Source: JACQXM01 sp964569425
GTDB taxonomy: Bacteria > Planctomycetota > Phycisphaerae > UBA1845
Length of the DNA stretch: 28,401 nucleotides
Direction of reading: 5' to 3'
Assembly: GCA_964569425.1 (NCBI GenBank)
Contig: CAZMVD010000047.1
Coordinates: 1 to 28,401, forward strand
A program made the position numbers and the translations under genes. This document shows positions 27,124 through 28,401 of this stretch, one piece after another; the stretch's first letter is position 1, and each line of letters opens with the position of its first letter. Under the pieces are notes generated by a model. That model made no database searches and was not told the origin of the DNA. It worked only from the letters and a program-made list of their open reading frames with translations.

Positions 27124-27621
27124 GGTGGAAACTCCTATAGGGTAATAACCGCCTTTGCGGAGGAGGCGTGTTCGGGCGCGATCGGCGCACCGACCTCCCG
27201 CATCCCCGCCGGGCATCGGCCCGGAACCAAGGACAAGGGACGTTATTGCAAACCGTGTGCCAGTTGGTCGTCCGGCCGGCCCGACCGAATCCCCCCTGGA
27301 AACCGGAATTTACCATGTTCCCGGCATGTTGGCGAGAGCGGGCGGGGCCTTTTGTCCCGGTGGACTGGGGAAAATTCCCCACCGATTGGGGCTTTCCACA
27401 CAGTCCGGTTCGCCGATCGTGTGAACAAACCGTTTCGAATCGGGTTCAGCACGAAAGTGGTTGCGTTCCGCGTGCATTCGGAACGGCGAAAGCCACCACC
27501 CGGCCGGCAGTCGCCAGAATCGCACTCACCAGCTACGATGATCACCTTTCGGAAGTCCGCCTGGTCAGGAGAGGGGAATTCGCCACCGCGGGATTCCGTC
27601 CGACATTCAGGAGTCGCCAAC
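27124..27621. other. Divergent intergenic region, 498 bp
   Basis: This region lies between gdhA (minus) and the LolA-like gene (plus), so it must hold both promoters, but I cannot place a convincing -35/-10 for either. It contains a 16-bp perfect palindrome (27366-27381). No credible small gene or RNA was found. Frames here run into the downstream gene but show no domain or signal peptide. Confidence 0.55.
27366..27381. promoter_or_regulatory. Perfect 16-bp palindrome TGGGGAAAATTCCCCA
   Basis: An uninterrupted 16-bp palindrome in the middle of the divergent gap between gdhA and the LolA-like gene. It has no loop and no T-run, so it fits a dimeric regulator binding site better than a terminator. 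Which regulator binds is not known. Confidence 0.6.
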
Positions 27622-28344
27622 ATGAAGACAACGTGCATTGGTTGCGTCGCGGCCGTCCTTTCGCTCCTGCCCCCGGTCACGGCCCGCGCCGAGACACTGG
27701 CGGAGGTAGAGCAGCGGCTCGTGGCGCAGCATCAGAAAGTGCGATCGTACACCGCGCGGTTGTCCACCAGCCAGGAGTACCAGCGCCGCGACGGGGGACG
27801 AACCGATTCGCGCGTCGAGGGAACCATCGAGTGGATGCGCAAAGGCGACCAGTACCTGTACCGCTCCGAAATCCGGGGCACGTCCATCCACTCGCTCGAC
27901 GGGCAGGAATCCACGATCGAAAGCCGGTCCACCATGATCAGCGATGGCGAGTGGTTCTACACCGTCTCGCAGCAGCGCGGCGAAACGGTGGCCATCAAGC
28001 AGAAGGTCGACCCCACCGTTCGCGGCGACATCGCCACCTACCTGCACGCCATGGGCAAAGATCACGAAGCCAGACTGCTCGGCAACGAAAAGGTGGACGA
28101 TCGCGATTGCGTGGTGATCGAGCTGGTGCCCCGCAAGCCCGGAGACGGTCCCATCGTCCGGACGCTCGTCTACTACGACACCGCCACCGGCCTGAATATC
28201 CAGACGCAGGGCAAGGGCAAGAACGACGAAGTCGTTTACCAGAGCCGAGTGACGGACATCAAACTCAACGAAGAAATCAACCCCGCGCGGTTCGTGTTTC
28301 AGGCGCCGCCCGACGTGGAAGTCATGTACCTGCCCAACGAATAA
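27622..28344 (+). CDS. LolA-like secreted outer-membrane lipoprotein-sorting protein
   Basis: A 240-residue exported protein with a signal peptide (residues 1-23, cleavage after ARA). The mature part resembles LolA-like beta-rich periplasmic proteins: an N-terminal helix with VEQRLVAQHQKVRSYTARL, then alternating strands (GTIEWMRKGDQYLYRSEI, TMISDGEWFYTVS), and the terminal NPARFVFQAPPDVEV block typical of this fold. LolA carries lipoproteins across the periplasm; here the match is at fold level, so the protein may serve another role. ATG 27622 has AGGAG eight bases upstream. It is likely monocistronic, since a hairpin follows the stop. Confidence 0.8.
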   Translation: MKTTCIGCVAAVLSLLPPVTARAETLAEVEQRLVAQHQKVRSYTARLSTSQEYQRRDGGRTDSRVEGTIEWMRKGDQYLYRSEIRGTSIHSLDGQESTIESRSTMISDGEWFYTVSQQRGETVAIKQKVDPTVRGDIATYLHAMGKDHEARLLGNEKVDDRDCVVIELVPRKPGDGPIVRTLVYYDTATGLNIQTQGKGKNDEVVYQSRVTDIKLNEEINPARFVFQAPPDVEVMYLPNE

Positions 28345-28358
28345 GAGTAACACATCAG

Positions 28359-28376
28359 CCGCCTGCAATGCGGCGG
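28359..28376 (+). terminator. Hairpin after the LolA-like gene
   Basis: CCGCC-TGCAATGC-GGCGG, 14 bases after the stop, forms a 5-bp stem with an 8-base loop. No T-run follows, so termination is only suggested. Confidence 0.45.
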
Positions 28377-28401
28377 GATGATTAAAGTAGAAACGGACTT
28401 G

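Noticed and set aside
26899..27621. Upstream in-frame extension of the LolA-like protein
   Set aside because: The ATG at 27622 is followed by a clear signal peptide and preceded by AGGAG; the extension overlaps gdhA antisense.

Overview
The window is GC-rich, densely coded DNA from a Gram-negative bacterium. It carries Kdo/LPS genes (kdsB, a WaaP-type kinase), a LolA-like periplasmic protein and a PpiD/SurA-like anchored foldase. The many planctomycete-style features are a long DNA topoisomerase I with six zinc ribbons, a secreted subtilase with PKD domains and a tripartite C-terminal sorting tail, tandem LPS-kinase-like domains, and short GC-rich dispersed repeats. Together they make Planctomycetota (perhaps Phycisphaerae-like) my best guess. 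That is an inference from style; there is no rRNA or other phylogenetic marker here.

Layout. 1-1165: heptamer repeats, then a HigBA-type toxin-antitoxin pair on the minus strand with a textbook promoter whose spacer is a perfect palindrome. 1166-2708: pterin-4a-carbinolamine dehydratase (minus) and a RarD-type EamA transporter (plus), separated by two 45-bp hairpin repeats. 2770-5808: topA (minus). 6096-10007 (plus): a membrane-anchored SurA/PpiD-like protein, a WaaP/InaA-like kinase and a macro-domain protein. 10293-13289: secreted subtilase. 13418-19023 (plus): kdsB, a divergent CTP synthase, an OLD-like AAA ATPase with a TOPRIM-like region, and a D12-class DNA adenine methyltransferase, closely packed. 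19384-20874: HDOD-GGDEF signalling protein. 21102-27123 (all minus): a secreted degenerate alpha/beta-hydrolase-like protein, an autocleaving XRE-S24 repressor with a palindromic operator, a quinone-oxidoreductase-like MDR enzyme, mnmA and glutamate dehydrogenase. 27622-28344: LolA-like secreted protein.

How genes work together. kdsB and pyrG form a logical pair: CTP synthase makes the CTP that KdsB uses to activate Kdo. The OLD-like ATPase and adenine methyltransferase directly behind them are the best candidate for an undescribed system: a two-gene unit, 10 bp apart, that resembles a DNA-defence or modification module (ATP-driven effector plus protective methylase). The toxin-antitoxin pair and the S24 repressor are other accessory or stress functions. 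The remaining genes are mostly housekeeping.

Non-coding structure is unusually rich. There are four heptamer-periodic tandem repeats of different sequence. One supplies the stop codon of rarD and one lies inside a lineage-specific insertion of mnmA. There is also a dispersed GC hairpin repeat family (about 1.08 kb and 22.5 kb). No tRNA, rRNA, CRISPR array or transposase was seen.
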